64,000 nt of DNA from Rothia sp035916755. GTDB lineage: Bacteria > Actinomycetota > Actinomycetes > Actinomycetales > Micrococcaceae. A program made the translations under genes and the position numbers. Positions 45,717 to 55,319 of the stretch are shown here, in pieces. A model generated the notes under the pieces. That model saw nothing but the letters and a program-made list of their open reading frames with translations, made no database searches and was not told where the DNA came from. The stretch covers positions 186,001-250,000 of the forward strand of contig NZ_JAYWIX010000003.1 of the NCBI RefSeq assembly GCF_035916755.1. Reading direction: 5' to 3'. Within the stretch, counting starts at the first letter, position 1, and every line of letters starts with the position of its first letter.

Positions 45717-47291
45717 TTACTTGAGGAACTTCTCAAAACCCTTGGGCAGGTTCAGATCCTCAGGCTTAACGTCCTGGGTCTGCTGCCCAAAGGCCGAACC
45801 CAGAGCAGCCTGCTGCTTAGCTGCAGCTGCCTGCTCCTGCTGGGCACGCTTTGCCGGGTTGCCAGAACGAGCCTTCTGCTTGCCCTTACCCTTACCCTTG
45901 TTCTTACGGGCAGCACCACCGGCAGCGGCCATACCGGGCATCTGCATACCACCGGGCATACCGGCCATATTGCCGCTAGCCAGCTTCTTCATCATCTTCT
46001 GGGCCTGGGCAAAACGCTCCATGAGCATGTTGACCTCAGAAACGGTCACACCGGCACCCTTAGCGATACGGGCACGGCGGGAGCCGTTAATAATCTTGGG
46101 AGCCACGCGCTCGTGCGGGGTCATGGAGCGAACAATAGCCTCGACGCGGTCAATTTCCTTCTCGTCAAAGTTCTCCAGCTGCTGACGAATCTGGGCTGCA
46201 CCCGGCATCATCATGAGCAGCTTCTTCATGGACCCCATCTTACGAATCTGCTGCATCTGGGCCAGGAAGTCTTCAAAGGTGAAATCTTCCTGGTCAACGA
46301 ACTTCTTGGCCATGCGGTCAGCTTCGGCCTTATCCCAGGTCTGCTCGGCCTGCTCAATCAGAGTGAGCACGTCACCCATGTCGAGAATACGGCTGGCCAT
46401 GCGGTCAGGGTGGAACTGCTCAAAGTCGGTGACGTTTTCACCAGTTGAGGCAAACATGATGGGCTTGCCGGTTACCGAAGCAACTGACAGGGCGGCACCA
46501 CCGCGGGCGTCACCGTCCAGCTTAGAGAGCACAACGCCAGTGAAGTCGACGCCCTCGTTGAAGGCGTTAGCGGTGTTGACGGCATCCTGACCAATCATGG
46601 CATCGATGACAAAGAGAACTTCGTTAGGTTCAATAGCGTCACGGATGTTGCGGGCCTGCTGCATGAGCTCGGCATCGACACCCAGGCGGCCTGCGGTATC
46701 GACAATGACCACGTCGTGCAGCTTGGCGCGGGCTTCAGCTACACCGTCGCGGGCGACCTGGACGGGGTCACCGGTGGGCACGTCAAATTCACTGGTGACG
46801 CCGGGGTGCGGGGCGTAGACGGGTACGCCAGCGCGCTCACCCACCACCTTGAGCTGGTTGACGGCGTTGGGGCGCTGAAGGTCAGAGGCCACCAGCATGG
46901 GGGTGTGGCCCTGCTTCTTGAGCCAGTGGGAAAGCTTACCGGCCAGGGTGGTCTTACCGGCACCCTGCAGACCGGCCAGCATAATGATGGTGGGGCCGGT
47001 CTTGGCCATGTTGATACGGCGGGTCTGGCCACCCAGAATGTTGACCAGCTCTTCGTTGACGATTTTAACGATCTGCTGGGAGGGGTTGAGGGCTTCTGAC
47101 ACCTCGGCACCCAGGGCGCGTTCCTTGATGTGAGAGGTAAATTCACGGACGACGGGGACGGCCACGTCGGCATCCAGCAGGGCACGACGGATTTCGCGAA
47201 CTGTAGCGTCAATGTCTGCTTCAGTCAGCTTGCCTTTGCCGCGCAGGTTTTTGAAGGTTGCTGTCAACCGGTCTGAGAGTGAATTAAACAC
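45717..47291 (-). CDS. ffh: Signal recognition particle protein Ffh
   Basis: 524 aa. N domain, then the SRP GTPase with P loop 'GLQGAGKTTLAGKLSHWL', 'DLQRPNAVNQL', 'VIVDTAGRLGVDAELMQQ' and 'LSKLDGDARGGAALS', followed by the M domain (ARIAKGAGVTVSEVNMLMER with the SRP RNA-binding helix-turn-helix) and a Met/Gly/Lys-rich tail. It binds signal sequences at the ribosome and docks with FtsY (55607). No SRP RNA gene was found in the window. Its usual partner rpsP is 7.4 kb away, with accessory genes between. Confidence 0.97.
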   Translation of the reverse strand: MFNSLSDRLTATFKNLRGKGKLTEADIDATVREIRRALLDADVAVPVVREFTSHIKERALGAEVSEALNPSQQIVKIVNEELVNILGGQTRRINMAKTGPTIIMLAGLQGAGKTTLAGKLSHWLKKQGHTPMLVASDLQRPNAVNQLKVVGERAGVPVYAPHPGVTSEFDVPTGDPVQVARDGVAEARAKLHDVVIVDTAGRLGVDAELMQQARNIRDAIEPNEVLFVIDAMIGQDAVNTANAFNEGVDFTGVVLSKLDGDARGGAALSVASVTGKPIMFASTGENVTDFEQFHPDRMASRILDMGDVLTLIEQAEQTWDKAEADRMAKKFVDQEDFTFEDFLAQMQQIRKMGSMKKLLMMMPGAAQIRQQLENFDEKEIDRVEAIVRSMTPHERVAPKIINGSRRARIAKGAGVTVSEVNMLMERFAQAQKMMKKLASGNMAGMPGGMQMPGMAAAGGAARKNKGKGKGKQKARSGNPAKRAQQEQAAAAKQQAALGSAFGQQTQDVKPEDLNLPKGFEKFLK

Positions 47292-47430
47292 GGGCTGTGC
47301 ACTACTTTCGTGGCTGGATGGGCGTCGCGGGCTTAGAGGGGCCCGCTAACAAATTTAAGAATCAGCTATTAAGAATAACGTATATAGGCCAGGAGCCGCC
47401 GGGTTTGCGCGGTTGAGAGTCAGAATCCCT

Positions 47431-47493
47431 GTTTCGACACTTTCGCCGGTTTTCAACGGCTAAACCGTCGAAAACCGGCGAAAAGATGGAAAC
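47431..47493. repeat. 63-bp near-perfect palindrome upstream of ffh
   Basis: TTTCGCCGGTTTTCAACGG (47441-47459) pairs with CCGTCGAAAACCGGCGAAA (47465-47483), one mismatch, loop CTAAA; an outer GTTTC/GAAAC pair extends it. It lies between ffh and the decayed dppA copy and could terminate the latter or bind a protein. Confidence 0.6.
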
Positions 47494-47506
47494 TTAGGCG
47501 TTGGGC

Positions 47507-47898
47507 CTATTCCTTGACCCAGCCGGTGTTGATGTAGGCGGACGGGTTGGCGTAAGGGCGGGCAAAAAGGAAGGCACCGTAGTTAGCCAGGTTGGTCTTG
47601 CAGAACCAGATTTCAGGGCCGTTGATGATGGGAATCATGGTGGCATCCTCTGCCATGTGCTTCTTCTCAATCTCAGTGGCCACGGCAAGATTGAGGACGC
47701 CGCCCTCCTGCAGGTTTGCGCGGTCACGTTCGTTGATGGCAACGAGCTTTGAGATATCGTCACCGCTTGTGAGTGCCGAACCGGTTTCGGTGCTTGAGGT
47801 ATTGCTATTGCCGCCGCAAGCAGCTAGGAGACCGGTCATACCGGCTACACCTGAAACGAGGAAAAGTACCTGCGGTTGAGGTTCATTCGAGCATTCAT
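47507..47898 (-). pseudogene. Decayed dppA copy: frameshifted and internally deleted
   Basis: From ATG 47896-47898 (AAGGGTGG upstream) the frame reads MNARMNLNRR and then hits a stop after V; shifting frame by one base near 47868 restores LFLVSGVAGMTGLLAACGG, a lipoprotein leader. The next 35 residues match the mature start of DppA (48237-49952), then the sequence jumps directly to its last 55 residues (EIEKKHMAEDATMIPIINGP...WVKE). About 460 residues are missing in frame. The 110-aa frame from ATG 47837 could still be made, but without a full signal peptide. Confidence 0.85.
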
Positions 47899-48163
47899 GA
47901 TGCCACCCTTAGATAAGCAGAACTTAATGTTCACCACACCTTTTATGTGATTGGGGCTACCCTAGTGGGCAATTCATGCCACTGTAACTCTTTTTCAACC
48001 CGTATTTCACATAATGGCCCCGTAAGAACTGAGTATTTTTGTCAGAAATAGATTAGCTTCTCTAAATTTTTCTGATGTTTCAGCATCTTCAGAGCCCCTC
48101 CCCTGGTCACCAACCCACAGGAGTAACAGTGCACCGAGATAACACCCCAGATTAAACAAACAA

Positions 48164-48198
48164 CTTGCCCCACCACCTGCATTAGGTGATGGGGCAAG
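48164..48198 (-). terminator. Terminator of dppA
   Basis: CTTGCCCCACCACCT (48164-48178) pairs with AGGTGATGGGGCAAG (48184-48198), one mismatch; the minus strand then has TTGTTTGTTT. The AT-rich 47899-48163 contains nothing else recognised. Confidence 0.85.
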
Positions 48199-48236
48199 TT
48201 AGGGGTTGCCCTGGGAGTTTTCTAGACTAGATGAAT

Positions 48237-49952
48237 TTAGTCCTTCATCCAGCCCACACGAGCCCAGAGGTGCGGGTTCGCGGAGGGACCACCGAACATA
48301 GCTGCACCGTAGTTAGCCAGCTTGGTCTTGCAGTAGTAGATATCGGGGCCGTTGAAGACAGTACCGAGGGTTGCGAACTCGGCCATGAACTTCTTTTCAA
48401 TCTCGTTGCACTTTGCGTTACGCTCAGCGTCGTCCTCAATCTTTTCCATATCGGCAATCATGGTGTCGATTTCCTCAGAGCCTGCAGCACCGTCGAGGTT
48501 AGATGAGTGGTAGAACTGACGGGTTACTGAGGTTGCATCGGGGCCAACAGTGAAGCCTGAGAAGGTCATGTCGTATTCCTTGTTACCGACCACCGAGGTG
48601 AAGTTAGCGTCGGGCTGCTGGTCGATAGAGCACTCAATGCCGATGGCCTTCATCTGTTCAACCATGGTCTGAGCCAGGGCAGCTGAGCCGGGGTCGTCAC
48701 CAAAGTTGGTTACGCGGAAGCTGGCATTGGCGCCGTCCTTAGCGTAGTAGTTGCCGTTCTTGGTGTAACCGGCATCTTCCAGAATCTTTTGAGCCGCCTC
48801 AACACCGCGCTCTTCGGGGAAGTTGTCCTGATAGTACTCGGAAACAGGTAGCAAGAGCATGGAGCCCGGAGTCTCTTCAGTCCAGTTCAGACCCTGGAAG
48901 CGGATATCTGAGAGTGCCTTGCGGTCGGTACCTGCAAAGATAGCGCGGCGCAGGGCGACGTCCTGGATACGAGCAGGGTTGAGGTTCAAACCGCCGGAGA
49001 AGAGACGCAGAGCGCGACGGGGCTCAGCATCGGGAGTTCCCTCAACGTCCTTGTAGGCCGCCAGGGTACGGGCACCCACTGCATCAATTTCGCCATTGCG
49101 GAAGGCTGCACGGGCTGCGGTAGCTTCCATCTGGCGGAAAGTGATGCGGTCCAGAATAGGCTTAGTACCCCACCAGTTTTCATTGGGAACAACGGAAAGG
49201 CGCTTTTCTGCTGAGTTCCATTCTTCCAACTTGAAGGGGCCTACGCCGTAGTCGGGGTTGGGGTTATCTGTCCAACCGTTATTGAAGACCTCGGCATCTG
49301 CCATGGCAGGGTGCAGCAGGGTACCAAAGAGGTTTTCTGCCGGGTAGTAGGGCTGTGACATGGTCACAACTGCGGAGAAAGCATCACCGTCTTCCTCAAT
49401 GGACTCTACAAACTCATACATACCAGAGGTAACAATATTGTAGTCACCCTCGGTGGACTTGAAGACGTTCCATGAGGTACGCAGAGACTCGATATCGATG
49501 GGGGTTCCATCATTGAACTTAGCCTTGGGGTTGAGCTTCACACGAATGGTCTGCACACCATCAACGGTTTCGGACTCATAAGACTCGCAGAAGTCAGGGT
49601 TGATGCTGGGGCTACCTTCAAAGTCTGACTGCCAGATACCGCTGGTCATCGAAGTGTGGAAGGTGGAGAGAACGAAGCTGTTATTTGCTGAGTTACCGTT
49701 CTGGGAGGAGATGTTGAAATCAGGGCCCAGGGAGCTAACGGGCAGGTTGACGACGCCACCGGTCTGCAAGTTAGCGACGTCCTGCTCGTTGATTTCGACC
49801 TTAATTTCATCACCGGCCGCTGCCATGCTGGCGGTTGCAGCGCTGGTGGTGTTGGAGCCTGAGCCACCGCAAGCGGTCAGTAGGCCGGTGGTTCCCAGAA
49901 TGCCAGTACCCCAGAGCAGGGTACGGCGGTTCAGAACTACGTTCTTGTTCAT
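48237..49952 (-). CDS. dppA: Peptide ABC transporter substrate-binding lipoprotein
   Basis: 571 aa. Leader MNKNVVLNRRTLLWGTGILG followed by lipobox LLTACGG, so the mature protein is anchored by its Cys. It is a family 5 solute-binding protein: 'NPKAKFNDGTPIDIESLRTS', 'NPDYGVGPFKLEEWNSAEKR', 'RDVALRR'-like 'IQDVALRRAIFAGTDRKALS'. The Asn/Arg pair before 'TLL' also resembles a twin-arginine leader, though a lipobox is clear. It captures di- or oligopeptides for DppBC-DF encoded upstream on the same strand. A short AT-rich hairpin separates it from dppDF. Confidence 0.9.
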   Translation of the reverse strand: MNKNVVLNRRTLLWGTGILGTTGLLTACGGSGSNTTSAATASMAAAGDEIKVEINEQDVANLQTGGVVNLPVSSLGPDFNISSQNGNSANNSFVLSTFHTSMTSGIWQSDFEGSPSINPDFCESYESETVDGVQTIRVKLNPKAKFNDGTPIDIESLRTSWNVFKSTEGDYNIVTSGMYEFVESIEEDGDAFSAVVTMSQPYYPAENLFGTLLHPAMADAEVFNNGWTDNPNPDYGVGPFKLEEWNSAEKRLSVVPNENWWGTKPILDRITFRQMEATAARAAFRNGEIDAVGARTLAAYKDVEGTPDAEPRRALRLFSGGLNLNPARIQDVALRRAIFAGTDRKALSDIRFQGLNWTEETPGSMLLLPVSEYYQDNFPEERGVEAAQKILEDAGYTKNGNYYAKDGANASFRVTNFGDDPGSAALAQTMVEQMKAIGIECSIDQQPDANFTSVVGNKEYDMTFSGFTVGPDATSVTRQFYHSSNLDGAAGSEEIDTMIADMEKIEDDAERNAKCNEIEKKFMAEFATLGTVFNGPDIYYCKTKLANYGAAMFGGPSANPHLWARVGWMKD

Positions 49953-50005
49953 TCTCTCTTCTCCTTTGTAAAGAGGATGGGCAAAAGTGGGTTTGAAGTG
50001 ATTTC

Positions 50006-50028
50006 AATTACATACTATACATGTAATT
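50006..50028. other. AT-rich inverted repeat at the dppDF-dppA junction
   Basis: AATTACAT (50006-50013) pairs with ATGTAATT (50021-50028), overlapping the dppDF stop. May modulate mRNA processing so that dppA is expressed at a higher level, as is common for binding proteins. Confidence 0.4.
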
Positions 50029-52103
50029 TAGCTCATAGCAACTTCGTGTTCAGGATAATGACAGGCGTACTGGTGGTCCTCACTCGCCCGGCTTAGAACA
50101 GGCACATTTGCGGTGCAGTTCTTCTGCTTATCTTCTGGCAGTAGCTTGAAGACAGGGCAGCGGGTTGCAAAGGCGCAGCCCTCCGGTGCATTCACGGGGG
50201 TGGGCAGATCGCCTTCCAGCACAATACGCTCGCGCTTTGCCTCGACCTCAGGATCAGGCACAGGAATAGCAGAGAGCAGGGCCCTGGTGTAGGGGTGGAC
50301 GGGGTTATCAAAGACCTCATCCACATCACCTATCTCAACCACGCGGCCCAGGTACATAACAGCTACCCGGTCAGAAGCGTGGCGGACCACAGCCAGGTCG
50401 TGGGCAACCATCAGATAGCTCAGGCCCAACTCCACCCGTAGCTGCTCCAGCAGGTTAATGACACCCGCCTGCACTGAAACGTCTAGAGCAGAGACCGGCT
50501 CATCGAGGGCCACTAGTTTGGGGTTAACCGCAAGAGCGCGGGCAATACCAATGCGCTGACGCTGGCCACCTGAGAACTGATTGGGGAAGCGGTTGACATG
50601 ATCAGGTTGCAGGCCAACCGTCTTCATCAGCTCCAATACTCGCCGCTTGATATCTTTAACGGCCCAGCCCTGGTTTTCAAGGGGTTCAGCTAGAATCTCG
50701 TAGACAGTAAAGCGGGGGTCAATGGCACCGGTTGGATCCTGGAAAACCATCTGCTGGTTCTTACGCAGGGCGTTGAGTTCGGAGCCGCGTAGGCCCTGCT
50801 TGTTGGAGACACCTGCAATGACGATTTCACCGTCGATGTCCTTGGAAAACTCCATAATTTCAAGCAGGGTGGTGGTCTTACCGCAGCCCGATTCACCCAC
50901 GATCGAGAAGCACTCACCCTCGCGGATATCGAAGCTAACCCCGTTAACGGCCTTGACGGTGCCCACACGACGTTTGACAAGGGCGCCCTTGGTGAGGGGG
51001 AAGAACTTCTTGACGTTCTTCACCTCAAGCACGCTGGCGCGCTCCTCGCGGGGTACGCTATCGAGGGCAGAGACGGGGATGGGGGGCACAGGGAACATCT
51101 GCTCAGGACGTTCGTTGACGAACTTCTCTGCGTACAAGCAGGCTGAGCGGTGGTTCTCGCCGGTACCGGCAATCAACTTGAGCTCCGGCTCCTGGGTGAG
51201 GCAGGCGTCCGTAGCCACCGGGCAGCGGGCCGCGAAGGAGCAGCCCACCACGGGCTTGAGCAGGTTGGGCGGGGTACCCTCGATGGGGACCAGGGATACT
51301 TTTTCTTTTCGATCCACACGCGGGACCGCCCCCAACAAGCCGATGGTATAGGGCATAGAGGGCTTCTTGTAGAGGTCAGTAGCAGCTGCATGTTCTACAG
51401 CCTTACCGGCGTACATGACCATAATTTCATCGGCCATTCCGGCCACGATGCCCAAATCGTGGGTAATCATAATAGTTGCAGCCCCGGTCTCTTCCTGAGC
51501 CTTCTGCATGACCTCAAGAACCTGGGCCTGAATGGTGACATCCAGCGCGGTAGTCGGCTCATCGGCAATGAGCACGCGAGGCTCATTGGCAATGGCCATA
51601 GCAATCATGACGCGCTGACGCATACCGCCGGAGAACTCGTGGGGGAAGGACTTGAGACGGCTCTCGGGTGAGGGAATACCGACCAGACGCAAGAGCTCTA
51701 CGGAGCGGGCCTGCATAGCCTTATCGCTCATACCCTTGTTGTGGGCCTTAAGCACCTCAGCTAGCTGGTGGCCGATGTTGAAGACCGGGGTGAGCGATGA
51801 CAGCGGATCCTGGAAGACCATGGAAATCTCTTTGCCACGGTAGTCGCACATCTGCTTATCGGTGAGGCCCAGTAGTTCAGCGCCCTTGTACTTAATGGAG
51901 CCGGTAATATCTGCGGTGGTGGGGTGCAGGCCCATAATCGCCATAGAGGCAACTGACTTACCCGAGCCAGATTCGCCCACGATGCCCAGCGTCTTGCCTT
52001 CGTAAAGGTCGAAGTCAATGCCGCGCACCGCGTGCACAATACCGTTCTCGGTATTGAACTTGACGTTGAGGTCTCTAACGCTCAGTACTGGTGTAGTGCT
52101 CAT
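50028..52103 (-). CDS. dppDF: Peptide ABC transporter ATPase, fused DppD-DppF
   Basis: 691 aa containing two complete OppD/OppF-type ATPases. First: Walker A 'GIVGESGSGKSVASMAI', signature 'HEFSGGMRQRVMIAMAI', Walker B 'VLIADEPTTALDV'. Second, from about residue 365: Walker A 'GESGCGKTTTLLEI', signature 'QFSGGQRQRIGIARAL', Walker B 'LVALDEPVSALDV'. Each is followed by the Cys-rich oligopeptide-transporter C-terminal motif (CSFAARCPVATDAC and CAFATRCPVF), which in this family can bind an iron-sulfur cluster. It powers DppBC. It lies directly after dppC with no gap. Confidence 0.93.
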   Translation of the reverse strand: MSTTPVLSVRDLNVKFNTENGIVHAVRGIDFDLYEGKTLGIVGESGSGKSVASMAIMGLHPTTADITGSIKYKGAELLGLTDKQMCDYRGKEISMVFQDPLSSLTPVFNIGHQLAEVLKAHNKGMSDKAMQARSVELLRLVGIPSPESRLKSFPHEFSGGMRQRVMIAMAIANEPRVLIADEPTTALDVTIQAQVLEVMQKAQEETGAATIMITHDLGIVAGMADEIMVMYAGKAVEHAAATDLYKKPSMPYTIGLLGAVPRVDRKEKVSLVPIEGTPPNLLKPVVGCSFAARCPVATDACLTQEPELKLIAGTGENHRSACLYAEKFVNERPEQMFPVPPIPVSALDSVPREERASVLEVKNVKKFFPLTKGALVKRRVGTVKAVNGVSFDIREGECFSIVGESGCGKTTTLLEIMEFSKDIDGEIVIAGVSNKQGLRGSELNALRKNQQMVFQDPTGAIDPRFTVYEILAEPLENQGWAVKDIKRRVLELMKTVGLQPDHVNRFPNQFSGGQRQRIGIARALAVNPKLVALDEPVSALDVSVQAGVINLLEQLRVELGLSYLMVAHDLAVVRHASDRVAVMYLGRVVEIGDVDEVFDNPVHPYTRALLSAIPVPDPEVEAKRERIVLEGDLPTPVNAPEGCAFATRCPVFKLLPEDKQKNCTANVPVLSRASEDHQYACHYPEHEVAMS

Positions 52104-53078
52104 TTACTTCTTCTTTTTCTTAACTTTGCCAACGGACAGAGAGGTGGGGTCAAAGGCATCGCGCAAGCCGTCATTCATCAGGGCCAGAGGGCCAACTAGG
52201 AGGAAGAAGAACAGCAGGGGAATCCAGAACATCCAGGGCAGGGTGTTAATTTGGCTTGATGCCTGAGCGATGAGAGAACCTAGGGAGAAGTTAGGGTACT
52301 TCACGCCAATACCGATGAAGGTGTAGGATACCTCAGCCAGAATTGCTGCGGTGATACCGCGGGTAAATTCAAGCACCATGAGTGAGCCCAGATTGGGAAC
52401 CAGGTGGCGCCAGATAATTTTCATGGGATGCACACCCATGTAGCGGGCGGCCTTAACGTAGTCACGGGAGATAAGTGACATAGCCATAGCTCGAATAACA
52501 CGGGCGGTGTACATCCAGCCAAAAATCAGGAGCACGATAGTGAGGATCAGCCAACCGGGCAGGTTATCTCGAATACCCTGGCCACTTGCACCGTTGATAA
52601 CGATAGCTACAACCAGGAGGCTGGGGGCCATGATGAGGGTTTCAAGGACGAACAGCAAAGTCTTATCGATCTTGCTACCGAAGTAAGCCATCAAGCAACC
52701 ATAGACCGCTGCGAAGATAACCGATACGCCGCCAACGATCAGGCCGATAAAGACCGAGGTGCGAACGGCTTCTACCATCTGGGCGTAGAGGTCAGTGCCT
52801 GCGCTAGTAGTGCCAAACCAGTGTTCGGCGCTGGGGCCAGTAGAGATATAGAAGGGGTCGATGGTGGTGGTGTCCCACTTGGCGAAGATACCACCGAAAA
52901 GGCCGAAGGCTACAACGAGCAGGAAGACGGCCAACCCGAAGACAGCGGCCCTATTGCGCATAAAGCGGCGGAAGATAATCTTGTTCTTACTAATGATCTC
53001 GAAATCAGCATTAGCCTGGTCAACCCTGGTGATGATGCCGGTGAGATTGTCGCTATTGATGGAGGGTGAATTACTCAT
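52104..53078 (-). CDS. dppC: Peptide ABC transporter permease
   Basis: 324 aa. N-terminal helix after a charged region (FRRFMRNRAAVFGLAVFLLV), then the BPD_transp_1 core with five further helices and the EAA-like coupling segment 'YVKAARYMGVHPMKIIWRHL'. The tail is poly-Lys (VGKVKKKKK). It forms the heterodimeric pore with DppB. Its start overlaps the dppB stop, so the two subunits are made together. Confidence 0.92.
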   Translation of the reverse strand: MSNSPSINSDNLTGIITRVDQANADFEIISKNKIIFRRFMRNRAAVFGLAVFLLVVAFGLFGGIFAKWDTTTIDPFYISTGPSAEHWFGTTSAGTDLYAQMVEAVRTSVFIGLIVGGVSVIFAAVYGCLMAYFGSKIDKTLLFVLETLIMAPSLLVVAIVINGASGQGIRDNLPGWLILTIVLLIFGWMYTARVIRAMAMSLISRDYVKAARYMGVHPMKIIWRHLVPNLGSLMVLEFTRGITAAILAEVSYTFIGIGVKYPNFSLGSLIAQASSQINTLPWMFWIPLLFFFLLVGPLALMNDGLRDAFDPTSLSVGKVKKKKK

Positions 53079-54061
53079 GAGATCCTCACTCGGGGATCGA
53101 CGATGGTGGTGGCAATATCAGCGATGATAGCGCCAACTGCGAAGATGAAGGAGCCGTATGCCAGGGTTGCCACCGCTGCATTGACGTCCTGGGCGCTGAT
53201 CGACTGAATTGACCAGAGGCCAATACCGGGCCAGGCAAAGATCATCTCTGCAAAGAAGCCTCCGGTAAAAATCGCCGGAACAGTGAAGGCAATAGACTGG
53301 GCTACAGGAATGAAGGAGACCCGCAGGGCGTGGCGGCGAATGGCCTGGTTCCGGGTAAGGCCCTTAGCGCGAGCTGTGCGCACAAAGTCGGCGTTGACGC
53401 TGTCGAGCAGGTACTGGCGCTGGGAAATCTGGTAGCTGCCCCAGCTCATAATCGTGATACAGAAGGTGGGCACAATGTAGTGGGCTGCCAAGTCTACCCA
53501 GTATTCGACGCTACCCGGGGTGAGGCCTGGCGAGGAAATACCGGTCACGAAGAAGACCCGCTCCCCTGCGGTGCTGTTGATTCCAATGGCACCTAGCTGC
53601 ACGAGGAAGTAGGCGATAGGGGCCGGCAGAATGTAAACCAGGTAGGAGTAACCGGTAATCACACGGTCAGAGAACTTGTACTGACGAGCTGCTGAATAAA
53701 CACCCAGGGCTACACCGATGATAAGGGAGAGAATCACAGCCACCAGGTAGAGGCGGGTTGATACCCACACTCGCTGACCGAATTCAGCGTTGATGTAGGC
53801 GCCGTTGGGGCTGCGGCCCCAGTCCCAGTGCAGAACAACGTTGGTCAGCCACTGAACATAGCGGTCCCAGGCGCTCATGGTGGGGTCAAGGTTCAGGGCG
53901 GCGAAGTTACGCTGAATCTGCTCAGGAGTGGGGCGGGGTATGCGCTCTTGTTCAAGCAGGGCGGGGTTCAGTGAGGTAACGGCGAGGAAGTAGCCACCTG
54001 TCGTCGTTAAGAAGATCATAACGGCGTAGATAGCTGCTCGCCTCAGCAGATACTTAATCAT
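53075..54061 (-). CDS. dppB: Peptide ABC transporter permease
   Basis: 328 aa. First helix 'AAIYAVMIFLTTTGGYFLAV', a long extracytoplasmic segment to about residue 95, five further helices and the coupling loop 'FVRTARAKGLTRNQAIRRHA'. First gene of the dppB-dppC-dppDF-dppA operon. The upstream region carries a spaced inverted repeat (54136-54163). Confidence 0.92.
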   Translation of the reverse strand: MIKYLLRRAAIYAVMIFLTTTGGYFLAVTSLNPALLEQERIPRPTPEQIQRNFAALNLDPTMSAWDRYVQWLTNVVLHWDWGRSPNGAYINAEFGQRVWVSTRLYLVAVILSLIIGVALGVYSAARQYKFSDRVITGYSYLVYILPAPIAYFLVQLGAIGINSTAGERVFFVTGISSPGLTPGSVEYWVDLAAHYIVPTFCITIMSWGSYQISQRQYLLDSVNADFVRTARAKGLTRNQAIRRHALRVSFIPVAQSIAFTVPAIFTGGFFAEMIFAWPGIGLWSIQSISAQDVNAAVATLAYGSFIFAVGAIIADIATTIVDPRVRIS

Positions 54062-54135
54062 GAGGCGAACTCTTTCTGGGTAACGAACATTGTGTGTGAG
54101 CCTTTACAGATACTGCCAGGCTTGTGATGCCCAAC

Positions 54136-54163
54136 ATATACTGACGTGTTGAGTTGAGTATAT
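54136..54163. promoter_or_regulatory. Inverted repeat upstream of dppB
   Basis: ATATACT (54136-54142) and AGTATAT (54157-54163) are perfect inverted repeats separated by 14 nt, about 75-100 bp before the dppB start. A candidate operator or an overlapping promoter element. The rest of the 427-bp gap is AT-rich without genes until the xthA terminator. Confidence 0.4.
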
Positions 54164-54428
54164 TTAGTCGCACCCGTCACATCAAGTTGGGCAACACACC
54201 GCTCGTCCGCAGCAAAGAGTCGGCGAAACGTAGCCGAAATAATCCACGCATTAAAAAGCCCGAGAATACACGGGTGCAGCCTCCGCCGCTCCCCTGCTGA
54301 TGCCTGATTCTGCAGTTTCTACCGCTCTAAAACTTTAAAAACATTAAACATTTACCCCGGTTTTTCTCACATATCAGTTCACCCTTGTTAAAGGACCGTC
54401 CTGCCCCCATCACCTGGACACAGCAAAA

Positions 54429-54462
54429 CCCGAGGGTCCCTGGCGTTACAGGGGCCCTCGGG
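54429..54462. terminator. Terminator of xthA
   Basis: CCCGAGGGTCCCTG (54429-54442) pairs with CAGGGGCCCTCGGG (54449-54462), one mismatch; on the minus strand it is followed by TTTTGCTG. Confidence 0.82.
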
Positions 54463-54488
54463 CTTCTAACTGATAGACCTGCTTTTAC

Positions 54489-55319
54489 CTAGCCCAGGTC
54501 GATATCGAGGAGAATCGGGGTGTGGTCCTGGCGCGGGCCTGAATCAATCATCTCTGAGGCTCGCACCTTCTCAGCGACCCGGTCTGATACCAGCCAGTAG
54601 TCAATGCGCCAGCCGGTGTTGTTGATCTTGGAGGTGCGGGAGCGCTGGGCCCACCAGGTGTAGGCTCCGGTGACATCCCCGTGCAGGTGGCGGAAGGTGT
54701 CGGTAAAACCCCGGGAGAGGATCTGAGTGAAGCCCTCGCGCTCTTCGTCGGTGAAGCCGGGTGAGCGGCGGTTAGCCTTGGGGTTGGCCAGGTCGATTTC
54801 GGTGTGGGCAACGTTGAAGTCGCCGGTTGCAAGCACAGGTTTGGTGGCGTCCAGGCCGGCAAGGTAGTCGGCGTAGAGGCGGTCCCAGACCTGGCGGTCA
54901 GGCAGGCGGCGCAGGCCGTCTGAAGCGTTGGGGGTGTAGACCTGGGTGACGTAGAAGTCCTCAAATTCCAGGGTAATCATGCGCCCTTCGGAATCCATGG
55001 TGGTGGGGGCAGAGAGGCGGGGGTAGGTGACGGTGGGCTCTAGCTCCTGCTTGTAGAGGAACATAGTGCCCGCGTACCCCTTACGGGCGGGTTCGTCGGA
55101 AGATACCCAGGCGATCTTGTAGTCGGGGAAGTAGGCGTGCAGGGCTTCGAGATGCTTCTTGGTGGGGCCCTTGGCTGAGAGCTTGGTTTCTTGCAGGGCA
55201 AGGACGTCGGGGTTCAGCAGGGCGATGGAGGCAAAGACATCGCGGGAGAGCAGGGCACGGGCCGACTCACTGGTGAGTGCAGCATTGAGTGAATCAACAT
55301 TCCAGGAGACAAGTTTCAT
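54489..55319 (-). CDS. xthA: Exodeoxyribonuclease III
   Basis: 276 aa from ATG 55317-55319 (MKLVSWNVDSLNA), AGGGGG upstream. An endonuclease/exonuclease/phosphatase fold with 'LVSWNVDSLNA' (metal-binding Asn), 'LALQETKL' (catalytic Glu), 'TGDFNVAHTEIDLANPK', 'GAYTWWAQRS' and the terminal 'DHTPILLDIDL' (catalytic Asp-His). It is an AP endonuclease and 3'-5' exonuclease in base-excision repair. Monocistronic. Confidence 0.95.
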   Translation of the reverse strand: MKLVSWNVDSLNAALTSESARALLSRDVFASIALLNPDVLALQETKLSAKGPTKKHLEALHAYFPDYKIAWVSSDEPARKGYAGTMFLYKQELEPTVTYPRLSAPTTMDSEGRMITLEFEDFYVTQVYTPNASDGLRRLPDRQVWDRLYADYLAGLDATKPVLATGDFNVAHTEIDLANPKANRRSPGFTDEEREGFTQILSRGFTDTFRHLHGDVTGAYTWWAQRSRTSKINNTGWRIDYWLVSDRVAEKVRASEMIDSGPRQDHTPILLDIDLG

